NCBI RefSeq assembly: GCF_004114425.1
Contig: NZ_RDQF01000035.1
Coordinates: 1 to 64,000, forward strand
DNA: 64,000 nt
Direction: 5' to 3'
Origin: Bradyrhizobium vignae
GTDB lineage: Bacteria > Pseudomonadota > Alphaproteobacteria > Rhizobiales > Xanthobacteraceae
The position numbers were made by a program, and so were the translations under genes. Every line of letters begins with the position of its first letter. Within the stretch, counting starts at the first letter, position 1. The notes beneath the pieces were generated by a model. That model saw only the letters and a program-made list of their open reading frames with translations, was not told the DNA's origin and searched no databases. Positions 21,440 through 28,935 of this stretch are shown here, piece by piece.

Positions 21440-21874
21440 TCAGCCGATCGGCAGGCGTGTGATCGTGGACCTCGTCTCGGCGACGATCTGCGGCTTGTGC
21501 TCGCGCTCGCCAACCGGCTGGGTCACCGGCAGTTGCAGCACGGTCGCGCGCTGGCCTTCGACGAGCTGCGTCACCAGCACGTACTTGCCGTCGGGAAATT
21601 CGATCGCGTCATGATGGCGATCGGGAATGTGCGGATCGATCTTGCCGAACTTGCCGACGCGGGAGTTGACGGTGCGCGTCCAGATCCAGCGGTTGTCGTA
21701 ACGAACGTTGTCGGCGAAAGCGAGCTCCGTTCCCGGCAGCAGGCAGACCGCGACGGAGAGATCGGCTTCAGAGGCGAAGCCGCGTGTCGAGGTGCCGCGG
21801 AAGGTTGTCGTGACGATCGTCTCGCCGACTTCGGCAGGGCGCGTCGCGACGGCATGCAGGCTATAGTCACACAT
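21440..21874 (-). CDS. Conserved hypothetical protein
   Basis: A 144-residue cytoplasmic protein starting MCDYSLHAVATRPAEVGE. It has several beta-rich segments (ETIVTTTFRGTSTRGFAS, SVAVCLLPGTELAF, KYVLVTQLVEGQRATVLQL) and no signal peptide or membrane helix. I recognise the opening as a recurrent rhizobial hypothetical, but no function is known to me. The start at 21874 is set by this conserved opening. Codon use is like its neighbours. Confidence 0.7.
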   Translation of the reverse strand: MCDYSLHAVATRPAEVGETIVTTTFRGTSTRGFASEADLSVAVCLLPGTELAFADNVRYDNRWIWTRTVNSRVGKFGKIDPHIPDRHHDAIEFPDGKYVLVTQLVEGQRATVLQLPVTQPVGEREHKPQIVAETRSTITRLPIG

Positions 21875-22426
21875 CGGGTGCTCCTCATGCGAAGATAGCA
21901 AGCCGCACCTCTCTTGGAGGCGCAGGCCTCTATCAGGGTGAAGCATACAACGTTCTGCTCGGTTGTGGGCAAATCTGCGGCTGGGCTTCGCGAGCCGCGA
22001 TCACATTATCTTTCCCGGATTCGATAGGAACAAAGCCGACGCCTGTGCATTCGAACGGCGCCAATGTCAGCGCCCCGCGGGTGCTGACCGGCTCGCTTAT
22101 TGCCGGCTCGATTGCGGAGAGCTGCGCATCACATTCCGCGCGTCGCGAATTCGTACTGGCTCGATTGCTTGCGCACATGGCGGTGCGACTGTGTGGCAAT
22201 GGCCTGCGACGCTGATGCTGCGATCAGCGCTGCAATGATTGTCCATGAAACATCTGGCGGGTGGCGTCTCCTCGAAGCTGTGGCCGCGAAGCGATGTTGC
22301 TTCGTGCGGCGTGCCGAGGATCTCGCACCGGAAAAAGGACCGGATAGTCTGAGCAGAACCGGAAAGACCATCCAGCCAGAGCGGAAAATGATCCGCTCCA
22401 AGAGGTGTCCAACGACCGCAGACCGC
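21875..22426. other. Intergenic region without a supported gene
   Basis: About 550 bases between two minus-strand genes. Open frames exist, but none shows an RBS, a recognisable domain or consistent composition. One minus-strand piece (about 22180-22245) reads like a signal peptide (TIIAALIAASASQAIA) with no coherent continuation, so it may be the remnant of a small exported protein. Confidence 0.35.
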
Positions 22427-23128
22427 TCAGTACTTCCGGTAGAGCCCGATCAGCTTGCCCTGAATCTTCACGCGGTTCGGCGGAAGAATGCGGACCTCGT
22501 AGGCGGCATTGGCTGGCTCGAGTGCGATCGAGGCGCCGCGGCGGCGGAAGCGCTTGAGCGTGGCCTCCTCGTCATCGATCAGCGCCACCACGATGTCGCC
22601 GGTATCGGCGCTCTCGTTGCGCTGGATCAGCGCCATGTCGCCATCGAGGATGCCGGCCTCGACCATCGAATCGCCGCGCACTTCGAGAGCGTAGTGCTCG
22701 CCCGCGCCGAGCATGTCGGGCGGTACGCTGATGGTGTGGCTGCGGGTCTGCAACGCCTCGATCGGCGTGCCGGCCGCGATGCGGCCCATCACGGGCACCG
22801 CGACGGGACGCTCGCCCTCGTCAACAGGCGGGCTGGAGCTCGCGCGCACCTTGCCGAGATTGCCCTCGATGACGCTCGGCGTGAAGCCGCGGCGATTGCC
22901 GGGAGCGGCCTGGAGTTCGGGCAGCTTGATCACCTCGATGGCGCGGGCGCGGTTGGGCAGGCGGCGGATGAAGCCGCGCTCCTCGAGCGCAGTGATCAGG
23001 CGATGAATGCCTGACTTCGAGCGCAGGTCGAGCGCATCCTTCATCTCGTCGAAAGACGGCGGCACGCCGCTTTCCTTCAGACGTTCGCTGATGAACCGCA
23101 GAAGCTCGTATTGTTTGCGCGTCAACAT
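22427..23128 (-). CDS. lexA: LexA SOS repressor
   Basis: A 233-residue repressor-protease. An N-terminal winged helix (PPSFDEMKDALDLRSKSGIH) is followed by the S24 peptidase domain. The cleavage site Ala-Gly appears in GRIAAGTPIEA near residue 125, the catalytic Ser in GDSMVEAG and the catalytic Lys in ATLKRF. It represses DNA-damage genes until RecA filaments trigger self-cleavage. The start MLTRKQYELL at 23128 matches rhizobial LexA; an upstream in-frame start adds only three residues. An SOS box lies about 100 bases upstream. Confidence 0.97.
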   Translation of the reverse strand: MLTRKQYELLRFISERLKESGVPPSFDEMKDALDLRSKSGIHRLITALEERGFIRRLPNRARAIEVIKLPELQAAPGNRRGFTPSVIEGNLGKVRASSSPPVDEGERPVAVPVMGRIAAGTPIEALQTRSHTISVPPDMLGAGEHYALEVRGDSMVEAGILDGDMALIQRNESADTGDIVVALIDDEEATLKRFRRRGASIALEPANAAYEVRILPPNRVKIQGKLIGLYRKY

Positions 23129-23228
23129 CTCGACCAAAGTCCCCCGGTTGATGTCGTTCGATTCCGAGACGATGAATTCAGCGATAAGCCGCTACATCCT
23201 CGAAACAAATCATGAACGGACACTATAT

Positions 23229-23243
23229 GTTCGATATGTGTTC
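23229..23243 (-). promoter_or_regulatory. LexA-binding SOS box
   Basis: The minus strand reads GAACACATATCGAAC, an exact alphaproteobacterial SOS box (GAAC-N7-GAAC). It lies 101 bases upstream of lexA within an AT-rich promoter-like stretch, so LexA autoregulation is expected. Confidence 0.9.
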
Positions 23244-23303
23244 CGCAACTGCTTAATTTACGGTGAACGGGGCAAATCTCGCGGAATGCGTGTGCCGTGC
23301 AGC

Positions 23304-24506
23304 TCAGACGGGGAGCCGCAGCACCTCGCAAGGCGTGCCGGCCTCGGCCTTCGGCGCGAACGGCGCGCGTACGAGAAGTACCTGTGCCGCAGCGAGATTC
23401 GCAAGCAGAGAGGAGTCCTGATGGCGGACGGGAAGGGCGACGAGCGTGCCGTCGCCGCGCAGTTCCAGTCGCGCACGCAGATAATCCTCGCGCTGGTCAT
23501 TGGCCCCGAGATCGCGGCCCAGCACGGCGCATTCGCGGCGATGATGAATCACCGAACGGCCTGACAGGGCGCGAATCAGCGGCACCATGAACAGGAAGGC
23601 GCACACGTATGATGACACGGGATTGCCGGGCAGGCCGATCACGCGCATGGCGCCGAGCCGTCCGTGCATCATCGGCTTGCCGGGCCGAATCGCGATCTTC
23701 CAGAACGCCATCGAGATGCCTTCGCCCTTCAGCGCCTGCTGAACCAGATCGTGATCACCGACCGATGCGCCACCGGTCGTGATCAGGATGTCGGCGCCGC
23801 TCTCGCGAGCGCGGCGGATGCCGGCGGAAGTGGCCTCCAGCGTGTCGGCGGCAACGCCGAGATCGATGGTCTCGGCGCCCTCGCTGCGGGCGAGCGCGTG
23901 CAGGGCATAGCCATTGGAATAGACGATCTGGCCGCGACCGGGCGCGGTGCCCGGCATCACCAGCTCATCGCCGGTGGCAAGGATCGCGACCCTCGGACGG
24001 CGGCAGACGGCGAGCTGCGGATGATTCATCGCAGCGGCGAGCGCGAGATCGCGCTCGGTGAGACGGGTTCCTTTGCGCAGCAGCACGTCGCCCTCGCGGA
24101 AGTCGACGCCGGCGGGACGAATGTGCCGTCCGGGAATCGCGGCTTCCTTGATCATGATGTGCTTGCCGTCGGCGACCGTGTCCTCCTGGATCACGACCGC
24201 ATCGGCGCCGTCGGGAATAACGCCGCCGGTAAAGATCCGCACCGCTTCGCCGACGCCGACCGTTCCCGCGAACGGACGGCCCGCTGCGGCTTCGCCGATC
24301 ACCGCCAGTCTGGAATCGATCGTTGCCGCGTCTGCCGCGCGCACGGCATAGCCGTCCATCGCCGACATCGCTTCCGGCGGCTGCGTGCGCCGCGCCGCGA
24401 CGTCCCGCGCGAGCACGCGATGGTAGGCGGCGTCGAGGGCGACCGTCTCCTCGGCCAGCGGCTCTGTGCCTGCGAGCACGGCGGCAAGCGCGTCGGATAC
24501 CGGCAT
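23304..24506 (-). CDS. moeA: Molybdopterin molybdotransferase
   Basis: A 400-residue MoeA, which inserts molybdate into adenylated molybdopterin to finish Moco. It shows the N-terminal domain (AMDGYAVRAADA near residue 55), the central MoCF domain with TTGGASVGDHD near 240 and PGKPMMHGR near 275, and the C-terminal barrel. The start MPVSDALAAV at 24506 is the family start. It lies upstream of lexA on the same strand. Its usual partner moaC is about 7.5 kb away, separated by an inserted block. Confidence 0.96.
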   Translation of the reverse strand: MPVSDALAAVLAGTEPLAEETVALDAAYHRVLARDVAARRTQPPEAMSAMDGYAVRAADAATIDSRLAVIGEAAAGRPFAGTVGVGEAVRIFTGGVIPDGADAVVIQEDTVADGKHIMIKEAAIPGRHIRPAGVDFREGDVLLRKGTRLTERDLALAAAMNHPQLAVCRRPRVAILATGDELVMPGTAPGRGQIVYSNGYALHALARSEGAETIDLGVAADTLEATSAGIRRARESGADILITTGGASVGDHDLVQQALKGEGISMAFWKIAIRPGKPMMHGRLGAMRVIGLPGNPVSSYVCAFLFMVPLIRALSGRSVIHHRRECAVLGRDLGANDQREDYLRARLELRGDGTLVALPVRHQDSSLLANLAAAQVLLVRAPFAPKAEAGTPCEVLRLPV

Positions 24507-24646
24507 CAGGGCCACGGCGAACTCCCGCAACAAATCGAACAAATCGAAGGACTCGGTCGGCAAAGTTCTAGCCGAGCGGAGGGGCTGAAGCAAAAGACCT
24601 CCTCAACCCGGCGAAAAGCCACACTTCCTTTCCGCACTGGCTGTCG

Positions 24647-24962
24647 ATGACAAAACTGCTCGAAAAGGCACTTCAAGCCGTGCGGCGGCTTCCTGCGGAT
24701 AGCCAGGACGAGATTGCGTGTTCGATATTGGCTTTGATCCTGACGTCGAAGCCCCGTTCCGCCGCTTCGAGCGAAGAGGCGCAGGTTCACGGAACGCGCG
24801 ACCCACGATCTGATTAGCATTGCCGATTATGTTAGGGAGCACAGCCCGTAAGGCGCGTTGCGATCCTTGAATCGCTTCAACCGGCTGGACGAAAAGGCTG
24901 GCGAAATCGTCATTCTCACGATTCAGCATCCCGCACGGGAACGCGAGCACTCGGATGCCTAA
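24647..24962 (+). pseudogene. Decayed toxin-antitoxin locus (ParE-type toxin remnant)
   Basis: A 56-codon frame at 24647-24817 starts MTKLLEKALQAVRRLPAD, like the beginning of short rhizobial antitoxins, then loses similarity. Overlapping it, frame three from about 24780 reads RRFTERATHDLISIADYV, typical of the start of ParE toxins, and hits a TAA at 24849. Another frame then gives ILESLQ, and the original frame returns with DEKAGEIVILTIQHPAR to a stop at 24960-24962, the classic ParE C-terminus. The central toxin region and the antitoxin C-terminus are missing, so both genes are broken by stops, frameshift and deletion. Confidence 0.75.
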
Positions 24963-24968
24963 GGTGGC

Positions 24969-25061
24969 TCAAGTCCGCCGCGGCATGATCCGGAAGGCGA
25001 GGCAGACCGGCACGAGGACGGCCATGGCGAGCACGAGGAGGACGAGCGCCACGGCCAGCAT
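24969..25061 (-). CDS. Candidate 30-residue membrane micropeptide
   Basis: A tiny frame encoding one hydrophobic helix (LAVALVLLVLAMAVLVPVCL) with an arginine-rich tail (MPRRT). It begins three bases after the stop of the 67-residue ORF upstream, so the two may be translationally coupled. No RBS of its own is obvious. It could be a real micropeptide or chance; the coupling and the helix are the only support. Confidence 0.35.
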   Translation of the reverse strand: MLAVALVLLVLAMAVLVPVCLAFRIMPRRT

Positions 25062-25064
25062 CGG

Positions 25065-25268
25065 TCAACGCTCCGTCGGATCGTCCGGACTGACGTCCGC
25101 GACGTCGGGCGCCCTGGGACCTTGATCCTTGTCGGGCAGCGGATCGGCCTGGGATTTCAGGTCGGCGGCCTTGCTGATCAGCTTGGCGGAGAGGTCAGAA
25201 TCCGAGGTGGTTCTGGCGAATTCGAGCAGGAGCGAGGCTTGCTTGGTGAGATAGGTCTTGCCCAGCAC
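25065..25268 (-). CDS. Small hypothetical protein
   Basis: A 67-residue frame with a GTG start at 25268. It has an amphipathic helical half (LLLEFARTTSDSDLSAKLI) and an acidic, proline-rich tail ending SPDDPTER. The composition is protein-like, and I recall similar small rhizobial proteins without a role. A stop codon 13 codons upstream limits the start. A perfect 16-base palindrome lies 29 bases upstream. Moderate certainty only. Confidence 0.45.
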   Translation of the reverse strand: MLGKTYLTKQASLLLEFARTTSDSDLSAKLISKAADLKSQADPLPDKDQGPRAPDVADVSPDDPTER

Positions 25269-25296
25269 GTCGATCAGTCCAATGTAGAAGTCCCAA

Positions 25297-25312
25297 CGGA
25301 CTCATGAGTCCG
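25297..25312. promoter_or_regulatory. Perfect 16-base palindrome
   Basis: CGGACTCATGAGTCCG is a loopless dyad just upstream of the small minus-strand ORF at 25268. This form suits a dimeric DNA-binding protein better than a terminator. The cognate regulator is unknown. Confidence 0.35.
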
Positions 25313-25424
25313 ATGGGTGGTATTCCGTTCCCGGAACTCTGTATAAAAATGCACAAAGTGATTGGGTTCCTCATCGCGTGCAATTTAGTTTCGGGAACTG
25401 AGCACGAACCGGGCCTCCCGCGGC

Positions 25425-26048
25425 TCAGATACCCAGCGCTTTCAATGCGTTTCCGACGTCACGCGGCGAGGTGACATGCACGGTCTTCAAGCCGCGCGCC
25501 CGCGCTCCCTCGACGTTCTCGGCGAGGTCGTCGAAAAAGACAATGCGATCCGCCGGCACCCCGATCGCCGCCACGACGTGATCGAAAGCCTCCGCGTCCG
25601 GTTTGCGCAGTCCGATGCTGGACGACAAATACAGCTCGCGGAAATGGCCGAGCAGGCCGGCGTATTCTTTCGAGAAATAGTCCACATGCGGCCGATTGGT
25701 GTTGGAGAAGGCGTAGAGCGGCATCTGCTTCGCCGCGCGCGGCAGCAGCTCGGCGATATCTGGCATCTCACCGGCGAAGATCGCGTTCCAGCCTTCCAGG
25801 AACTGCGCGTCCGAGATGCCGATTCCGAGCGAGGCACGCAGCGAGGCGAAATAGTCCGCGTCGCTGATCTTGCCCATCTCGTGCAGCCGGTAGGCCTCGT
25901 CACGCACATAGCGCGCGACGATGGCCTCGGGCCGGCAGCCCGCATGTCCCGCCCAGCAGGCGATCGCCTTGGAGAAGTCGATGTCGAGCACCACGCGCCC
26001 GAGGTCGAACAGCAGCGCATCGGCGCTGCCGGGAGAGAGTGATGTCAT
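25425..26048 (-). CDS. HAD-superfamily phosphatase (YihX-like)
   Basis: A 207-residue HAD-IA hydrolase. Motif I is FDLGRVVLDIDF near residue 14, motif II SNTNR near 115, motif III in RKPDAEAF near 147 and motif IV FFDDLAEN near 170. Motif I reads DLGRV instead of the common DxDxT. The same form occurs in E. coli YihX, an alpha-glucose-1-phosphate phosphatase, and overall the protein resembles YihX closely. A sugar phosphate is the likely substrate. It is the gene just downstream of the hydroxy-acid dehydrogenase on the same strand (29-base gap). Confidence 0.87.
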   Translation of the reverse strand: MTSLSPGSADALLFDLGRVVLDIDFSKAIACWAGHAGCRPEAIVARYVRDEAYRLHEMGKISDADYFASLRASLGIGISDAQFLEGWNAIFAGEMPDIAELLPRAAKQMPLYAFSNTNRPHVDYFSKEYAGLLGHFRELYLSSSIGLRKPDAEAFDHVVAAIGVPADRIVFFDDLAENVEGARARGLKTVHVTSPRDVGNALKALGI

Positions 26049-26077
26049 TGCGTCCTTTTCACTTCAATATCGGCAAC

Positions 26078-27211
26078 TCAGTAGCGATAGGGCTCATGGT
26101 CGAACAGCGGGAACGCGCTGAACACGCCGGGTGCGTTGGTGGCGGTCGCCGGATGCAGGCAGGATTTATCGATCTCGGCGAATGAGGTGGCGCCCAAGAG
26201 GCCAAGGCAGCGCAGCGCCTCGTCCTCCAGCAGCTCCAGCATTCGCGCGACGCCGCCTTCGCCGGCGGCCGCCAGCGCCCAGCACTGCAGCCGGCCGATG
26301 CCGACGAGGTCCGCGCCCGCCGCGATTGCCTTGACGATGTCGGTGCCGCGGCAAAAGCCGCCGTCGACCATGATCTTGGCGCGGCCCTTCACGGCATCGA
26401 CGATCTCCGGCAGCACATGCATGGCGCCACGGCCGTGGTCGAGCTGGCGGCCGCCATGGTTCGAGACGTAGATCCATTCGACACCGTGCTCGAGCGCGAT
26501 CTGCGCGTCCTCGGCGGTGGCGATGCCCTTCAGGATCAGAGGGATCTTGAACTTGTCCTTGATCATCTTGACGGTCCGCCACTCCAAGCCCTTCTGGAAA
26601 TCGCCTCCGGTGGCGCGCAGGCGGCTCTCGCGCACATAGCGCTTGGCGATGTCACGTTCGCGACGGCTGTAATGCGCGGTGTCGACGGTCAGGCAGAAGG
26701 CGGCATAAGCGTTCTTTTCGGCCCGGCTGACGACATCGGCGACGAAGGCATCGTCGCCGCGGACATAGAGCTGATAGAGCCGCAGCGCGTCGGGCGCAGC
26801 CTCGGCGGTCTTCTCCAGGCCGGGCTCGGACACCGAGCTCAGCATGTGCGCCGCGCCGAAGGTGCCGGCGGCGCGCGCGACGCTTGCCGCGCCATCCGGA
26901 TCGAAGATCTCGAGCGCGCCGACCGGGGCGAGCACCACCGGCAGGCGCATCCTGCGGCCGAGCTGCTCGACGGAACCATCGACCTTGCGGACGTCGCGCA
27001 ACACGCGTGGCCGGAAGGCGATCTCGTCAAGCGCCATGCGGTTGCGCCGCATCGTGGTCTCGGTCTCGGCCGCTCCGACGATGTAGTCCCAGGCATTCTG
27101 GTTGAGGTTGGCGCGCGCCTTCCGGATGAACTCGTGCAGGTTCTGGAACGGCTCGTTGCTGGCGCCGAGTTCGACGTTCCGTTCCGGCCGGATGCGGGGC
27201 GCTTCATTCAT
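26078..27211 (-). CDS. FMN-dependent alpha-hydroxy acid dehydrogenase (LldD-like)
   Basis: A 376-residue TIM-barrel flavoprotein of the L-lactate dehydrogenase/glycolate oxidase family. It shows LRLYQLYVRGDD near residue 140, the catalytic His in SNHGGRQLDHG near 248, and the FMN-phosphate segment DGGFCRGTDIVKAIAAGADLVGIGR near 285. It oxidises a 2-hydroxy acid to the keto acid; the exact substrate is open. The ATG at 27211 has a GGGAGGAC site. It probably shares a transcript with the HAD gene. Confidence 0.9.
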   Translation of the reverse strand: MNEAPRIRPERNVELGASNEPFQNLHEFIRKARANLNQNAWDYIVGAAETETTMRRNRMALDEIAFRPRVLRDVRKVDGSVEQLGRRMRLPVVLAPVGALEIFDPDGAASVARAAGTFGAAHMLSSVSEPGLEKTAEAAPDALRLYQLYVRGDDAFVADVVSRAEKNAYAAFCLTVDTAHYSRRERDIAKRYVRESRLRATGGDFQKGLEWRTVKMIKDKFKIPLILKGIATAEDAQIALEHGVEWIYVSNHGGRQLDHGRGAMHVLPEIVDAVKGRAKIMVDGGFCRGTDIVKAIAAGADLVGIGRLQCWALAAAGEGGVARMLELLEDEALRCLGLLGATSFAEIDKSCLHPATATNAPGVFSAFPLFDHEPYRY

Positions 27212-27514
27212 TGTTGTCCTCCCGAGAATTTGAAGTCTTGTCGCCATCGCCTATCGCGTCCAGCCCTCCAAAACCATCCTAAAATCGCATAGCTGTGAGG
27301 CGCGGGCGGCCGACCGGTTTCCGCTTTGCGCGAAACAGTTTCGGAACGTTGCCAAAAGTTTAGGCCAAGGCGAAGGGATTTCTTCGGCGCGGCCGCTAGC
27401 GCGGCATCCGGCCTTGAAGAAACCGGAATGGTATTGTGAGAAGCGGGCTGGATCGCCATTTGCATGGCGCCCCCCAGCCCCAAGAGAACCGCCAAGCAAA
27501 AGGCTAGCCCATCC
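27212..27514. promoter_or_regulatory. Divergent intergenic region
   Basis: About 300 bases between the hydroxy-acid dehydrogenase and the ctpA-type protease, transcribed away from each other. It should carry both promoters. No regulator motif could be assigned. Confidence 0.35.
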
Positions 27515-28852
27515 ATGCGGAAAACCCTGCTGTTCCCCCTGGGCGCGCTCACTGGAGCGTGTCTGACCCTTCTGGTAGCCAGCCCGCACAGCGGAGTATG
27601 GGCGGCACGGGCGGCGGCGAGCGCGGATGATGCCTACTCCCAGCTCAATCTGTTCGGCGCGGTGTTCGAGCGCGTCAAGGCCAGCTATGTCGAGAAGCCC
27701 GACAATGCCAAGCTGATCGAGGGTGCGATCACCGGCATGGTGACCTCGCTCGATCCGCATTCACGCTACATGAACGCCAAGGCCTGGACCGAGATGCAGG
27801 AGACCACCTCCGGCGAGTTCGGCGGCCTCGGCATCGAGGTCACGATGGAGGACGGCCTCGTCAAGGTCGTCTCGCCGATCGACGATACGCCGGCCTCGAA
27901 GGCCGGCATCATGTCCGGCGACCTCATCAGCAAGATCGACGGCGAGGCCGTGCTGGGTATGACGCTCGAGCAGGCGGTCAACAAGATGAAGGGACCGGTC
28001 GACACCAAGACCAAGCTCACCATCGTGCGCAAGGGCGCGGACGCCCCGCTCGACGTCGCAATCACGCGCGAGATCATCCATGTGCGCCCCGTGCGCTTCC
28101 ACGTCGAGAACGGCGACATCGGCTATATCCGCGTCACCTCGTTCAACGAACAGACCACCGACGGCCTGAAGAAGGCGATCGCCTCGATCTCCAAGCAGGT
28201 CGCCCAGGAGAAGCTCGTCGGCTACGTGCTTGATCTGCGCAACAATCCGGGCGGGCTGCTCGACCAGGCCGTGTCGGTGTCGAGCGCCTTCCTGCAGCGT
28301 GGGGAGGTCGTGTCGACCCGCGGCCGCAATCCGGAAGAGACCCAGCGCTTCACCGCGCATGGCGGCGATCTCACCAAGGGCAAGCCGCTCGTGGTGCTGA
28401 TCAATGGCGGCTCGGCCTCGGCCTCGGAGATCGTGTCTGGCGCGCTTCACGACCACAAGCGCGCGACGCTGATCGGCACGCGCTCGTTCGGCAAGGGCTC
28501 GGTGCAGACCATCATTCCGCTCGGCGCCGGCAATGGCGCGCTGGCGCTGACCACGGCGCGCTACTACACGCCGTCGGGCCGTTCGATCCAGGCCCAGGGC
28601 ATCGCGCCCGACATCGAGATCCTCCAGGACGTGCCGCCCGAGCTGAAGGGCCGGATGGACACCATGGCTGAATCCCAGATGCGCGGGCATTTGCAGGCCG
28701 CCGACGGCACCGAGCAGACTGGATCGCAGTCCTATGTCCCGCCGGAAGAGAAGGACGACAAGGCGCTGCACGCGGCCTATGACTTCCTGCACGGCGTCAC
28801 CGCGAATGCGGTCGCCGCCAAGCGCGCGACGAAGGCTGCGGTTCCGAATTAA
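27515..28852 (+). CDS. S41-family carboxy-terminal processing protease (CtpA type)
   Basis: A 445-residue periplasmic serine protease. An N-terminal hydrophobic export signal (LLFPLGALTGACLTLLVA) is followed by the PDZ domain (GLGIEVTMEDGLVKV around residue 100). The S41 core shows LDLRNNPGGLLDQA, catalytic Ser in NGGSASASEIVSGAL near 310 and catalytic Lys in RSFGKGSVQT near 335. It trims C-termini of envelope proteins. The start at 27515 fits the signal peptide; an ATG 17 codons earlier is possible. It may be a paralogue, because the usual rhizobial ctpA sits in another neighbourhood. Confidence 0.9.
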   Translation: MRKTLLFPLGALTGACLTLLVASPHSGVWAARAAASADDAYSQLNLFGAVFERVKASYVEKPDNAKLIEGAITGMVTSLDPHSRYMNAKAWTEMQETTSGEFGGLGIEVTMEDGLVKVVSPIDDTPASKAGIMSGDLISKIDGEAVLGMTLEQAVNKMKGPVDTKTKLTIVRKGADAPLDVAITREIIHVRPVRFHVENGDIGYIRVTSFNEQTTDGLKKAIASISKQVAQEKLVGYVLDLRNNPGGLLDQAVSVSSAFLQRGEVVSTRGRNPEETQRFTAHGGDLTKGKPLVVLINGGSASASEIVSGALHDHKRATLIGTRSFGKGSVQTIIPLGAGNGALALTTARYYTPSGRSIQAQGIAPDIEILQDVPPELKGRMDTMAESQMRGHLQAADGTEQTGSQSYVPPEEKDDKALHAAYDFLHGVTANAVAAKRATKAAVPN

Positions 28853-28875
28853 ATCCGACGACCTCCAGATATGGA

Positions 28876-28917
28876 TCGCCCGGGAGTGGATCACCGCTTC
28901 CGGGCGAATTCGTTTGG
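28876..28917 (+). terminator. Probable terminator after the ctpA-type gene
   Basis: An eight-base stem TCGCCCGG/CCGGGCGA, with partial inner pairing, spans 28876-28907 and is followed by AATTCGTTT. It begins 23 bases after the protease stop. Confidence 0.5.
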
Positions 28918-28935
28918 GGACGCGGTCTCGAACAC

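Noticed and set aside
21933..22412. Several frames upstream of lexA, one with a signal-peptide-like stretch
   Set aside because: No continuous frame links the hydrophobic piece to a mature domain, and no ribosome site is seen; recorded as intergenic.
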